From AC-32 sp963717475 (GTDB lineage Bacteria; Actinomycetota; Thermoleophilia; Gaiellales; Gaiellaceae), in assembly GCA_963717475.1 (NCBI GenBank), contig OY970337.1, forward strand, positions 1,798,001 to 1,862,000: a stretch of DNA of 64,000 nucleotides, written 5' to 3'. The notes beneath the pieces are model-generated. The model searched no databases. It saw nothing but the letters and a program-made list of their open reading frames with translations, and was not told the DNA's origin. The stretch's first letter is position 1, and every line of letters starts with the position of its first letter. Both the position numbers and the translations under genes were made by a program. Of the stretch, positions 1 through 9,417 are shown in pieces.

Positions 1-2244
1 GCCTCCGAGGCTCAAGAGGCCTTGGCACGAGCCGCGTGGCCCGAAGGGGAGGCGTTCCCGGTGCGGATCGGGATCCACACCGGCGAGGCGAGAGCCGATC
101 CGCCGAGATACGTCGGGCTCGACGTGCACCTTGCCGCGCGGATCATGGCGGCGGGACACGGCGGGCAGGTGCTGTTGAGCCAGGCCACGCGCAGCCTCGT
201 GGACACGCCTGCGGCCGATCTCGGTGAGCACACGTTGAAGGACTTCGACGAGCCCGTCCGCCTGTTCCAGCTCGGAGGCCGCAGGTTTCCGCCGCTCTTG
301 ACGGTCGCGAACACGAACCTGATGCGCCCGCCGATGAGCTTCGTTGCTCGCGCCGACGAGCTGGCCGACGTATTGAGGCTCATCCGCTCCGACGCTCCCC
401 TGGTCACGCTCACTGGCCCCGGCGGGACCGGCAAGACGAGGCTGGCTCTCGAGGCTGCGATCACCTCGATCGGCGACTGGCCGAACGGCGTGTGGTTCGT
501 CCCCCTGGCGCCCGTCACGGACGAGGCTCTCCTCGAGCCGACGATCGCCAGCGTCGTCGGGGCATCCGGAGAGCTGCGCGAGGCGCTCCGCTCCAGACGC
601 TTGCTGCTCGTGCTCGACAACCTCGAACAGCTGCCCGCCGCGCCGCCCATCCTCGCCGAGCTACTGGCTGCCTGTCCCGATATGCGTGTGCTCGCGACCA
701 GCCGGACGCGGCTCAACCTGTCGATCGAGCAGGAATACCCCGTCTCGACGCTGCCGCCGGCCGACGCCGCCGAGCTGTTCGTGCAGCGCGCCCGCCTGCG
801 GAAGCCGCGGTTCGAGCCGGACGACTCCGTGCTCGAGATCGCACGGCTACTCGACGGGCTGCCCCTGGCGCTCGAGCTCGCCGCCGCCCGCATCAAGGTG
901 CTCACGCCGGCGCAGATCCTCGAGCGGCTGGGCCGAAGCCTCGATGTGCTCGGTGGCGGCCCGGTCGACGCCCCGGAGCGACAGCGCACCTTGTGGGCCA
1001 CGATCGACTGGAGCCACGCGCTTCTCGACCACGACGAGCAAGCGCTCTTTCGGAGGCTCGGCGTCTTCGCCGGCGCCTTCGACCTCGAGGCCGCCGAGGC
1101 AGTCGGCGGCGGCGACCTGGACACGCTCGCCTCGCTGGTCGACAAGAGCCTCCTCCGACCCGCCGGCGAAGGCCGCTTCGCGATGCTGCACGTCCTCCGC
1201 GAATTCGCCCGTGACCGGCTGGAAGCGGCCGGCGAGCTGCACGGCGCGTCCCGCGAGCATGTCGTTCACTACCTACGCCTCGTCGAGCGAGCCGAGCCGC
1301 AGCTCCGAACGTCGCGGCACCTGGAGACGATCGATCGCCTGGAAGCCGACCGTGCCAATTTCGTGCGGGCGATCGAGTGGGCCGTCGACAACGAGCATGA
1401 GCTCGCCCTCGACCTCTTCGGGAAACTCAGACACGTCTGGTGGGATCGCGGTCGCGAGGGATGGGTGCTGGCGCAGCGCGTGCTCGCCGCGGGGCCGATG
1501 CAGCCGACGCCGGCGCGCGCCGCCGCGCTTCACGCCGCCTCTGGCTTGGCGTGGGCTTACGGCGATCTCGAGCAGGCCGTTTCGCTGGACGAGGAGGCGC
1601 TTGAGATCTACGAGCAGCTCGACGATCCGATCAGGAGCGCGAACGCGCTGGTGTTTCTCGGCACCCTCTATCAGGCGGTCGGTCGACCGGACGGACGAAA
1701 GACACTCGAGCGAGGACTTGCGCGCTTGCAGGAAGCCGGTGACGAGTACGGCGCCACGACCGCCCTGGGCAACCTCAGCCACCTGGCGCTCGAGGACGGT
1801 GAGTTCGCCACGTCGGCCCGCCTCAGCGAGCAGGCTGCGGCTCGAGCCCGTGAGCACGGTTTCGAGCTCATCGAGGCCATGGCGACGTGCAACCAGGCCG
1901 TCGCCCTCGTTCACGAGGACGATCAACGCGCCGAAGCGACCGCTCTCTCCGCGCTTCGGCTGTGCGCGCGGACCAATCTGCACCTCTGGATCGGAACCTG
2001 CCTTTTCGTTGTCGCGGCAGCCATCGCGGCGAAAGAGCCCAGACGAGCGGCTTTGCTACTCGGCGCCGCGGAAGCGGAGCTCCAGAGCGCGCGGAAGGAT
2101 CAGGCCGAGACGGCGGTGTACGAGAACGCCACGACGGCCGTGCGAGCAGCGCTCGGCGCAACCGGGTTCGAGCAGTCGCTGGAGGAAGGCCGCATGCTGG
2201 GCCGTGACGCAGCGGTGGATCTCGCGCTCGGGTCGAGCGACTAG
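1..2244 (+). CDS. Nucleotide cyclase-domain / NB-ARC ATPase / TPR regulator (5' truncated by window)
   Basis: The frame is open from the first base, so the start lies upstream. Residues 1-90 look like the end of a class III adenylate/guanylate cyclase homology domain (VRIGIHTGEA, then GLDVHLAARIMAAG). An NB-ARC/AAA-type ATPase follows with Walker A GPGGTGKT at about residue 140 and a Walker B-like LLLVLDNLEQ near 205. The last 300 residues are alpha-helical and TPR-like. This architecture is common in large actinobacterial regulators related to AfsR/LuxR-type ATPases. No DNA-binding domain is visible in this part. Whether the cyclase domain is catalytic cannot be judged because its metal-binding half is missing. 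Confidence 0.8.
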   Translation, partial: ASEAQEALARAAWPEGEAFPVRIGIHTGEARADPPRYVGLDVHLAARIMAAGHGGQVLLSQATRSLVDTPAADLGEHTLKDFDEPVRLFQLGGRRFPPLLTVANTNLMRPPMSFVARADELADVLRLIRSDAPLVTLTGPGGTGKTRLALEAAITSIGDWPNGVWFVPLAPVTDEALLEPTIASVVGASGELREALRSRRLLLVLDNLEQLPAAPPILAELLAACPDMRVLATSRTRLNLSIEQEYPVSTLPPADAAELFVQRARLRKPRFEPDDSVLEIARLLDGLPLALELAAARIKVLTPAQILERLGRSLDVLGGGPVDAPERQRTLWATIDWSHALLDHDEQALFRRLGVFAGAFDLEAAEAVGGGDLDTLASLVDKSLLRPAGEGRFAMLHVLREFARDRLEAAGELHGASREHVVHYLRLVERAEPQLRTSRHLETIDRLEADRANFVRAIEWAVDNEHELALDLFGKLRHVWWDRGREGWVLAQRVLAAGPMQPTPARAAALHAASGLAWAYGDLEQAVSLDEEALEIYEQLDDPIRSANALVFLGTLYQAVGRPDGRKTLERGLARLQEAGDEYGATTALGNLSHLALEDGEFATSARLSEQAAARAREHGFELIEAMATCNQAVALVHEDDQRAEATALSALRLCARTNLHLWIGTCLFVVAAAIAAKEPRRAALLLGAAEAELQSARKDQAETAVYENATTAVRAALGATGFEQSLEEGRMLGRDAAVDLALGSSD

Positions 2245-2365
2245 CACGTCTTGTAACGGACCTTGCAATCGCTGGCGATCCGTGGGATGGTGGCTGCGCA
2301 GTAGACCTCGCGCAGGCCCGGGACTCAAACGGTCCCGTCTCCTCCCCACGGGCTCTGGTGTAGAG

Positions 2366-2382
2366 AAGGGGGCGTCCCTTCT
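2366..2382 (+). promoter_or_regulatory. Leader hairpin upstream of the Calx-beta gene
   Basis: GAAGGG (2366-2371) and CCCTTC (2377-2382) form a 6-bp stem with a 5-nt loop in the 168-nt gap. It lies 31 nt before the ATG, whose Shine-Dalgarno sequence AAGGAG precedes it at 2401-2406. It could be a terminator of the upstream gene or a leader structure. No U-run follows. Confidence 0.3.
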
Positions 2383-2625
2383 TCTCTCGGAACGGGGGGC
2401 AAGGAGATCACTATGCGGCAGTGCTGGACACGTGCGTCACGTCCACTTTTTGTTCTGATGGTTGTCGTCGTCGTTGCCGGCGCGCTCGCGCTTGCAGGCG
2501 CGTCTGCCGTGAGCTCGAGCCTCGTCTCTGCCAGGCCGCTGTCCGGCGCTCCGGCGCTGAAGCAGGCCCAGGCGGCCGGCATCGACGCCGGCGCCGTTAG
2601 CGAGCCCGCCACAACCTCCAGCCCC

Positions 2626-5097
2626 GACATTCTGGCGCCGGCGGATCTGATCGTGGGCGAGGGTGACGATCACGTCGACTTGACTGTCGCCTTGTCCGAC
2701 CAGAGCGACAATCCGGTCTCGGTCCACTACGCCACCGCCGACAGCACGGCCGCCGCGGGCGTCTGCGGCAACAGCGGCGACTATGCCGCCGTCTCAGGAC
2801 ACGCTCAACTTCGCGCCGGGGGAGACGACCAAGGTCGTCCGCGTGCAGATCGTCGACTGCCCGGTGGTCGAGGGGTTCGAAGCCTTCACCTTCAATCTGA
2901 GCGCAGCAATCAACGGGGTGATCGCAAGGGCGAGCAGCCGGATCAGCATCGTCGACAACGACACGATCGTGCCCACGCCGAAGCTGTTCGTGCGCGATGC
3001 GATCGTCGACGAGAAGGACGGCAACGCGCTCGTCTCGGTGCTGCTGGGCGGCCCCGCAGGCCAGGCCTCGGACAGCACCGTCACCGTCAACTTCGCAACG
3101 GCAAACGGAACCGCACACGACGGAGACGACTACAGCGCCGCCGGCGGCACGCTCACCTTCGCGCCCGGAGATACGGCCAAGACCGTTGCCGTCCACATCA
3201 CGGATGACGACGACGCGGAGGGGCAGGAGAACTTCTTCTTCACCCTGAGCGGCGCCAGCAATGCCGACCTCGCCACCGGCACCGGGACGGTCACGATCGG
3301 CGCGAGCGACACGCCCGATTCGACCGACCCGGACATTCGCGCGCCCGCCGATCTGGTCATCGGTGAGGCGGATGGGTTCATCGACCTGCCGGTCACCCTC
3401 TCTGCGCCGGAGCCTGAATCCGGTGTCGGTCCATTACTCGACGTTCGACAGCACGGCCGCCGCGGGCACGTCTGCGGCAACAGCGCCGACTACGTCGCCG
3501 CCTCAGGGACGCTCAATTTCGCGCCGGGGGAGACGACCAAGGTCGTTCGCGTGCAGATCGTCGACTGCCCGGTCGGTCGAGGCGTTCGAGGCTTTCACCT
3601 TCAAGCTGGACACGGAGCACAACGGCGTGATCTCGAGGGCGAGCGGCCGGATCAGCATCGTCGACAACGACACGATCGTGGCCACGCCGAAGCTGTTCGT
3701 GCGCGATGCGGTCGTCGACGAGAAGGACGGCAACGCGCTCGTCTCGGTCTTGCTGGGCGGCCCCGCCGGACAGGCCTCGAACAGCACCGTCACCGTCCAC
3801 TACGCAACCGCGAACGGAACCGCGAACGGCTCTGACTACACCGCAGCCGGCGACACGCTGCTCTCCTTCGCGCCGGGAGAGACGGCCAAGACCGTGGTCG
3901 TCCCGATCGCGGATGACGGTGCCGACGGAGGCGGCGGAGAGCTTCTTCGCTCAGCCTCAGTACACCCCTCCACGCCGACATCGCCACCGGCACCGGGACG
4001 GTCACGATCGGCGCGAGCGACACGCCCGATTCGACCGACCCGGACATTCGCGCGCCCGCCGATCTGGTCATCGGCGAGGCGGATGGGTTCATCGACCTGC
4101 CGGTCACTCTGTCTGCGCCGAGCCTGAACCCGGTGTCAGTCGAGTACTCGACGCTCAACAGCACTGCCTTCGCTGGCACCGTCTGCGGCAACAGCGCCGA
4201 CTACGTCACCGCCTCAGGGACGCTCAACTTCGCGCCTGGGGAGACGACCAAGGTCGTTCGCGTGCAGATCGTCGACTGTACGACTCGGCGGTCGAGCGCG
4301 TTCGAGGCCTTCACCTTCAACCTGGACACGGAGCACAACGGCGTGATCTCGAGGGCGAGCAGCCGGATCAGCATCGTCGACAACGACACGATCGTGCCCA
4401 CGCCGCAGCTGTTCGTGCGCGATGCGGTCGTCGACGAGAAGGACGGCAACGCGCTCGTCTCGGTCTTGCTGGGCGGCACAGCAGGCCAGGCCTCGAATAG
4501 CACCGTCACCGTCCACTACGCGACCGCGCAGGGAAGCGCGACCGAGGGAGACGACTACACCGCCGCCGGCGGCACGCTCTCCTTCGCGCCCGGGGAGACG
4601 GCCAAGACCGTGGTCGTCCCGATCGCCGACGACGGTTCCAACGAGCCTGCGGAAAGCTTCACGCTCGCTCTCAACACCCCCCTCCACGCCACGATCACCC
4701 GCGGCACCGGGACGGTCACGATCGGCGCGAGCGACGCTACCGCAGTCTCGCAGCCCGGAATCTCCGCGCCGTTCGATGTCGCAGTGGGCGAGGGGGACGG
4801 CTTCGTCGATTTGACGGTGCGCCTCTCCGCGCCGGGCCAGAGCACGGTGTCGGTCACGCTACACGACTCATAACGTAACCGCCTTCGCCGGACGTCTGCG
4901 GCAACGGCGGCGACTACGTCACCAGCACAGGGACGCTCAACTTCGCGCCCGGGGAGACGACCAAGGTCGTTCGCGTAGAGATCGTCGATTGTCCCAATAT
5001 CGAGAATCCCGAGACATTCACGTTCGATCTGAGTGCGGCGAACCACGGCACGATCACCGACGCCAGCGCAGTGATCACGATCGGCGACAACGACGGT
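2626..5097 (+). repeat. Calx-beta A-B supra-repeat (seven domains, about 710-nt period)
   Basis: Two domain types alternate. Type A carries PADL-VIGE, VCGNS-DY and FAPGETTKVVRVQIVDC, with two conserved cysteines. Type B carries PKLFVRDAVVDEKDGNALVS and YTAAGGTL-FAPGETAKTV and lacks cysteine. The order is A-B-A-B-A-B-A. Type A units begin near 2626, 3337, 4045 and 4755, so the duplicated unit is the A-B pair. Confidence 0.8.
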
Positions 5098-5358
5098 CAG
5101 GTCAGCCTCAACAGCATCGAGGTGACGCCGGCGAACCCGCTGATTGCGGTCGGGGCCGACCAGCAGTTCACCGCCACCGGCACCTATTCGGACACTCATA
5201 CCGAAGACCTGACCTCGACGGCTACCTGGGCTTCGGCGAATTCGTCCGTGGCGACGATCAGCACGGGCGGCCTCGCGCACGGCGTCAGCGCCGGCTCGAC
5301 CACGATCTCGGCGACGGTCGGACCAATCACCGGCTCGACCGGGCTCGCGGTTACCGGG

Positions 5359-5640
5359 CCGCCGCCTCCACCGCCTCCGCCTCCACCGCCTCCGCCTCCA
5401 CCGCCTCCGCCTCCACCGCCTCCGCCTCCACCGCCTCCGCCTCCACCCCCTCCGCCTCCACCCCCTCCGCCTCCACCCCCTCCGCCTCCACCACCGCCTC
5501 CACCGCCGCCTCCACCACCGCCTCCGCCTCCCCCGCCTCCGCCTCCACCGCCTCCGCCTCCGCCTCCACCGCCTCCGCCTCCGCCTCCACCTCCACCGCC
5601 TCCGCCTCCGCCTCCACCGCCTCCGCCTCCGCCTCCGCCG
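5359..5640 (+). repeat. Polyproline-encoding low-complexity tract (94 consecutive Pro codons)
   Basis: The tract is 282 nt of CCG/CCT/CCA codons made of degenerate CCGCCTCCA-like units between the Big_2-like and PASTA-like domains. It probably forms a rigid wall-spanning stalk. The opposite strand reads as long polyglycine, which is a shadow. Copy number in the assembly may be unreliable. Confidence 0.9.
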
Positions 5641-5889
5641 CAAAAAGTCCACTGCCTAGTCCCGCACGTGGTCGGCCTGACGCTGGCCAAGGCGAAGAAG
5701 AGGATCCGGAGGGCGCACTGCAGCACCGGCAAGATCACGCGCAAGGCCTCGACCGCAAGGAAAAGGAACCACGTGCTCGCGCAGAGGCCGCGGCCGGGCA
5801 GGCAGCTGGCCTCCGGCGCCAAGGTCAACCTGACCGTGGGGAACGGACGGAAGCGCTGATCCAAATAGGTCGCCTGAAGAGAGGGCGCT

Positions 5890-6524
5890 ATGCGCCGAGA
5901 GTCGCGCTTGGCCTATTGGCCGCGTTGGTCGTGAGCTCTCCCGCCGCGGCCACCGTCGCCCGTGCGGAGTGCGCCGACCTCGACGCACACGCTCACAGTC
6001 ACGCTGGGCTCGATTTTGCCGAACGCAGCCGTTAGCCCTTCTCCGGCTCCGCACGGGACATTGACGCCCGCGGCTTCGGCTTCGGGAGCGTGACGAGTTC
6101 GCCCGCCGGGATCGACTGCAGGGACTACGGCCCCTGCGTGGCTAAGTTCGAGGAGGGGACCGTGGTCACGTTGACCGAGACACCAGGCGGTTGGACCTTC
6201 GAGGGCTGGAGCGGCGACTGCACTGGCTACGACGCCTGCGTGGTGACGATGGACCGGGACCGAACGGTGAAAGCGACCTTCTACGACTCGTCGATCCCGC
6301 CCTATCCGCCACCGTGCCACGTGCCGAACGTGGTGGGGATGCTGCTGGGCAAGGCGGTCGTGAAAATCAAGCATGCCGGCTGCAGGCCGGGCAGAGTGAC
6401 TCTCCGGCGTTCGAGCAAGGCGCGAAGGCGCCACGTGATCGGGCAGAGCCTGAGGCCCGGGAAGACGGTCAAGCACCGCACGAGAGTCAATCTGACGGTC
6501 GGCAGGGGACCGAAGAGGAAGTAA
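5890..6524 (+). pseudogene. Secreted InlB-repeat / PASTA-like protein, frame broken near the N-terminus
   Basis: A signal-peptide-like segment (VALGLLAALVVSSPAAATVARA, about 5900-5970) and the mature domain (GSVTSSPAGIDC onward, from about 6088) are both in frame 3. The stretch between them reads properly only in another frame, and an in-frame TAG sits at 6033. The ATG at 5890 is in yet another frame from the signal peptide. At least two or three indels are needed for a whole protein. The readable part has an InlB-type repeat (GWTFEGWSGDC, then CVVTMDRDRTVKATF) and a PASTA-like domain matching the C-terminus of the preceding gene. Its stop overlaps the next ATG (TAATG). Confidence 0.55.
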
Positions 6525-7411
6525 TGCGACTTCGTCGGTTGTCGCACCCGCGTTTCTTCGGAGTCGTTGCCGCGATCCTCGTGATGACCTTTGCCGCTGT
6601 GGCTGCGGCCGGCCACACCGCTCCGGCGGCGGACTGCACGACCGCCACCGCCAAGCAGCTCGTCAACGAGCACGGTCTGAACAACTTCTTGTTGCCGGAT
6701 CCGGTCTCCCAGCTGCTGTGCGGCCCGTTCACCGGTCCCGGCTCCGAGGCGATGGCGGTCGCGATAGCGGCGCCGACCTGCTGGGGCAGGCAACGCTGGG
6801 CGGTTTTCAACTTCACCGGCGGCGCCTGGCAGCTCGCACTCGACCAAATCGACTGGATCTTCGAGCTGAAGGCCGTCGGCAGCGACATCCGCGAGCGCTC
6901 CCCCGTTTTCCGGGCGGGCGATCCTCGTTGCCTTCCGAGCGGCGGCAGCCACGCACGTCTCTGGCACTGGGACGGGACCAGGCTCGTCCCTGGTCCCTGG
7001 AAACAGGTGACTCCGGGGAAGCGGAAGTTCACCTACGGCTTCCTGAGGACGCCGTCGGGCAATGTCCATTGCGACTGGGGCTATGGCGGCGCCTCGCACC
7101 CATGGGTCCGCTGCGGAATCAAGAGCGGGATCAAGCCGCCGCCGCCCAAGCGAGGGCCACACTGCACCGTTCCGAACCGAATCACGATGCACCCGGCCGG
7201 ACGCGCACAGTTGTCGCGCTCTATCTGCCCCGGCGAGGACGAAGGAGACGCTGGGCCGTTCGCTCAGCCGGGGCGCGTGCTCGCCTACGGTAAGAGCTGG
7301 GCGCCGGCGGGGGTCGGTCTCCGTTGCAGCTCGGCCTTCAAGGGTCTCACCTGCCGCAACAAGGGCGGCCACGGCTGGTTCATGAGCCGCGCTCGGACGC
7401 GGCGCTTCTAG
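6524..7411 (+). CDS. Secreted protein with DUF6636-like C-terminal domain
   Basis: This is a 295-residue protein whose ATG overlaps the stop of the preceding broken gene. A signal peptide is clear (basic start, then FFGVVAAILVMTFAAVAAAG). The C-terminal half has the pattern FLRTPSGNVHCDW, CGIKSGI, LAYGKSW and LTCRNKGGHGWFMSR, typical of the DUF6636 family of secreted actinobacterial proteins with paired cysteines. The N-terminal 150 residues (CTTATAKQLVNEHGL onward) resemble conserved secreted proteins of unknown role. Its place after two other exported proteins suggests a cell-surface module. Function unknown. Confidence 0.7.
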   Translation: MRLRRLSHPRFFGVVAAILVMTFAAVAAAGHTAPAADCTTATAKQLVNEHGLNNFLLPDPVSQLLCGPFTGPGSEAMAVAIAAPTCWGRQRWAVFNFTGGAWQLALDQIDWIFELKAVGSDIRERSPVFRAGDPRCLPSGGSHARLWHWDGTRLVPGPWKQVTPGKRKFTYGFLRTPSGNVHCDWGYGGASHPWVRCGIKSGIKPPPPKRGPHCTVPNRITMHPAGRAQLSRSICPGEDEGDAGPFAQPGRVLAYGKSWAPAGVGLRCSSAFKGLTCRNKGGHGWFMSRARTRRF

Positions 7412-7521
7412 CGGCACTAGGGCTCGCGACCTCCGCCGGGCATCGCCGCCGGCGGGTCTGATCCGTGTTTTCGAGCAGGCGAACTGCGCGACTTCCCGAC
7501 GCCGGAACGAGCTGCCGGTCG

Positions 7522-7527
7522 TAGCTT
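7522..7527 (+). promoter_or_regulatory. -10 box TAGCTT for the gene at 7534 (leaderless type)
   Basis: Six nt separate the box from the ATG, and there is no Shine-Dalgarno sequence. Confidence 0.55.
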
Positions 7528-7533
7528 GGTGGC

Positions 7534-8271
7534 ATGGAAGCTACTCACCTACATATTCGCCATCCGCTGCCCTCGCGGCTCGCCCCCCACCCGGCCTCCC
7601 ATCCTGATAGCTGGGCGACACAGCTTCGGTGGCTCGCCGCCGCGGCGGGCATCGGCTTTGCGATTCCGTTCCTCGGGTCGAGCGTCCTGGGGCTGCAGCA
7701 CGACCTGTACCTGGGCATCTACTTCATCACGGTGCTGGGGCTCTTCGCCGCGTACTCCTACGCCACTGGGCTCGACCTGCGCGGGACGGTCGGTCGCCAG
7801 TGGAAGCTCGGCGTTTTGCTCGGGATCGTCGTGGGCGCCGTGCTCGTCCGGAACGTCCTGTCCGAGAGCGCGACGCCCCGCCCACACGGCGCGTACTACG
7901 TCTTCGAGCTGATCTGGCGAGGCGGCATCTACGGCGCGGTCGATGCGCTGCTGCTGACCGTGCTGCCCTGCCTCGTGGTCTACCGCGCGCTGGGTAGCCG
8001 TCTCGGGACCTGGTCGCGGCGCCTCGCGTACTTCGGCGCCTCGCTGGCTCTCGTCGTGGCCATGACTGCGATCTACCACCTCGGCTACACGCAGTATCGG
8101 CAGGACGGGGTTCGCGCCCCGGAGACCGGGAACACGATCATCTCCGTGCCGATGCTCCTGAGCACGAATCCGATCGGGTCGATCGCGGACCACATGGCCA
8201 TGCACATCTCGGCCGTCACGCGCACGTACGAGACCGACGTCCGGCTGCCGCCGCCCACCAAGGCGCGCTAG
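7534..8271 (+). CDS. Multi-pass membrane protein of unknown function
   Basis: This is a 245-residue protein. A His- and Pro-rich cytoplasmic N-terminus of about 28 residues is followed by roughly five hydrophobic helices (WLAAAAGIGFAIPFLG; IYFITVLGLFAAYSYA; LGVLLGIVVGAVLV; AVDALLLTVLPCLVVY; FGASLALVVAMTAIY). The soluble tail ends PPPTKAR. No family motif was recognised. A TANNNT box 6 nt before the ATG implies leaderless transcription. It may be co-transcribed with the SRPBCC protein 6 nt downstream. Confidence 0.7.
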   Translation: MEATHLHIRHPLPSRLAPHPASHPDSWATQLRWLAAAAGIGFAIPFLGSSVLGLQHDLYLGIYFITVLGLFAAYSYATGLDLRGTVGRQWKLGVLLGIVVGAVLVRNVLSESATPRPHGAYYVFELIWRGGIYGAVDALLLTVLPCLVVYRALGSRLGTWSRRLAYFGASLALVVAMTAIYHLGYTQYRQDGVRAPETGNTIISVPMLLSTNPIGSIADHMAMHISAVTRTYETDVRLPPPTKAR

Positions 8272-8277
8272 CCGTCC

Positions 8278-8898
8278 GTGAAGGCTCGATCGACGCTCGC
8301 TGCGATCTTCGGCGTCCTCGTCTACCGCGCCCTGCTCCGGCCGTGGATCCTGAACTGGGGCGCGACCGACGCCGAGGCGGCGGCTCTCCTTCCTGGAGAC
8401 GAGCTGCTCGAGGAAGCGGACGGCGTCGCCACGCGCGCGATCACGATCGACGCGCCGCCATCGGCCGTGTGGCCGTGGCTCGCGCAGATGGGGCCGGCTC
8501 CACGCGGGGGCGCGTACACGTACGACTGGATCGAGAATCTGCTCGGGCTGAACATGCACAGCGCCGACCGCGTGCTCCCGGAGTTCCAGCATCCGCAGGT
8601 CGGAGACGGCTTCGGTCTCGGCGCGAACCAGATGCGCTTCGTGCGGGTCGAGCCCAAGCAGGTGCTGGCCATCCGCTCGGGGGACGGCAACTGGGTCTGG
8701 ACGTTTGTTCTCCAGGACCACGACGGCAAGACGAGGCTGATCAGCCGCAACCGCTTCCGCCTCCCGAGACTCCGCGACAGGATCGGAATGATCCCGATGG
8801 AGCCCGCCTCGCTCGTGATGGAGCGGAAGATGCTGCGCGGCCTCAAGGACCGCGCCGAGCGCCTGGCCGGGGCAGCTCCGTCGCTGCCGCTCCGATAG
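8278..8898 (+). CDS. SRPBCC (START-like) domain protein
   Basis: This 206-residue protein starts with GTG. One N-terminal hydrophobic segment precedes a START/SRPBCC fold: TRAITIDAPPSAVWPWLAQMG at about residues 51-71 is the usual first strand and helix, GDGFGLGANQMRFVRVEP and TFVLQDHDGKTRLISRNR are the later strands. The C-terminal helix carries MERKMLRGLKDRAERL. Such proteins bind hydrophobic ligands; the ligand here is unknown. It lies 6 nt after the membrane protein gene. Its TAG stop is also part of the -10 box of the next gene. Confidence 0.75.
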   Translation: MKARSTLAAIFGVLVYRALLRPWILNWGATDAEAAALLPGDELLEEADGVATRAITIDAPPSAVWPWLAQMGPAPRGGAYTYDWIENLLGLNMHSADRVLPEFQHPQVGDGFGLGANQMRFVRVEPKQVLAIRSGDGNWVWTFVLQDHDGKTRLISRNRFRLPRLRDRIGMIPMEPASLVMERKMLRGLKDRAERLAGAAPSLPLR

Positions 8899-8901
8899 GC
8901 T
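8896..8901 (+). promoter_or_regulatory. -10 box TAGGCT for the gene at 8908 (leaderless type)
   Basis: Six nt separate the box from the ATG. The TAG is simultaneously the stop codon of the SRPBCC gene. Confidence 0.6.
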
Positions 8902-8907
8902 CGGCGC

Positions 8908-9402
8908 ATGCGCGCTATTCGCTCACTGCTGCTGTTCATGCTGGGCTTCTGGAGCGGGATGATGGCCGCGGCCGGTTTCGTGAAGCGGGCAGTGCCCTCG
9001 CGCGGAGACGAAGAGAGCGACGAGCTCGCGCTGGTGGCGGTCATGGACGGAATCGAGCTCACGAACAGCTCGAAGACGTTCAAGGGGGGCTCGATGGTGG
9101 CCTGGTACGGCGGCATCGCCGTCGACCTGCGCGAGGCCGAGCTCGCGCCGGACGCACGACTGGCGGTGCGAACGCTCTTCGGAGGGATCGCGATCAGGGT
9201 TCCTCCGACCTGGCGGATCCAGTCGAGCGTGACGGGGCTCGCCGGCGGCGTAGACGTGGACACAGCCGCCCTGGACGATGCGGACGCGCCCGTGCTCGTC
9301 GTCGAGGGCAGGGCCTTGTTCGGAGGCGTCGCCGTCGGCACCAAGGTGGACGCCGCGATGACCGAGCCGGCGGAGCACGTGGCGGAGCCGGCCGCCGAGT
9401 AG
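8908..9402 (+). CDS. LiaF-like membrane-anchored protein
   Basis: This 164-residue protein has one N-terminal membrane helix (LLLFMLGFWSGMMAAAGFV). A beta-rich domain follows with repeated glycine turns: FKGGSMVAWYGGIAVDLREA, FGGIAIRVPPTWRIQSS and LFGGVAVGTK. This resembles the C-terminal LiaF / cell-wall-active antibiotic response domain, a right-handed beta-helix-like fold. LiaF proteins modulate envelope-stress kinases, but no LiaRS pair is adjacent. The tail is acidic (EPAEHVAEPAAE). The start is set by the -10 box 6 nt upstream. Confidence 0.65.
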   Translation: MRAIRSLLLFMLGFWSGMMAAAGFVKRAVPSRGDEESDELALVAVMDGIELTNSSKTFKGGSMVAWYGGIAVDLREAELAPDARLAVRTLFGGIAIRVPPTWRIQSSVTGLAGGVDVDTAALDDADAPVLVVEGRALFGGVAVGTKVDAAMTEPAEHVAEPAAE

Positions 9403-9417
9403 CCGCCCCGCGGCCTG

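Larger units (their letters stand above)
2413..5859 (+). pseudogene. Secreted Calx-beta repeat / Big_2 / polyproline / PASTA surface protein, frame broken
   Basis: The ATG follows an AAGGAG site and encodes a signal-peptide-like start (basic, then VVVVVAGALALAGASA). Seven Calx-beta domains follow (about 2626-5097), then a Big_2-like Ig domain (about 5110-5355), 94 prolines (5359-5640) and a C-terminal PASTA-like domain ending in VNLTVGNGRKR. The domains sit in alternating frames. Aligning the internal repeats puts single-base indels near 2798, 3410, 3469, 3574, 3930, 3955, about 4855 and 4891. Frame order is 1-2-3-2-3-(1)-2-1. A stop at 4871-4873 exists only in the shifted frame. Every segment keeps good protein similarity to its sister repeats, so sequence error in a repetitive GC-rich gene is at least as likely as decay. 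It is probably an adhesin or cell-surface protein. Confidence 0.75.

Noticed and set aside
2300..2360. T-arm-like GGGACTCAAACGGTCCC, possible tRNA end
   Set aside because: No acceptor, D or anticodon arms fit around it on either strand, and the loop lacks the TTCNANT pattern.
5196..5864. Long minus-strand frame with polyglycine
   Set aside because: It is the complement of the polyproline tract. No start context, no conserved flanks.
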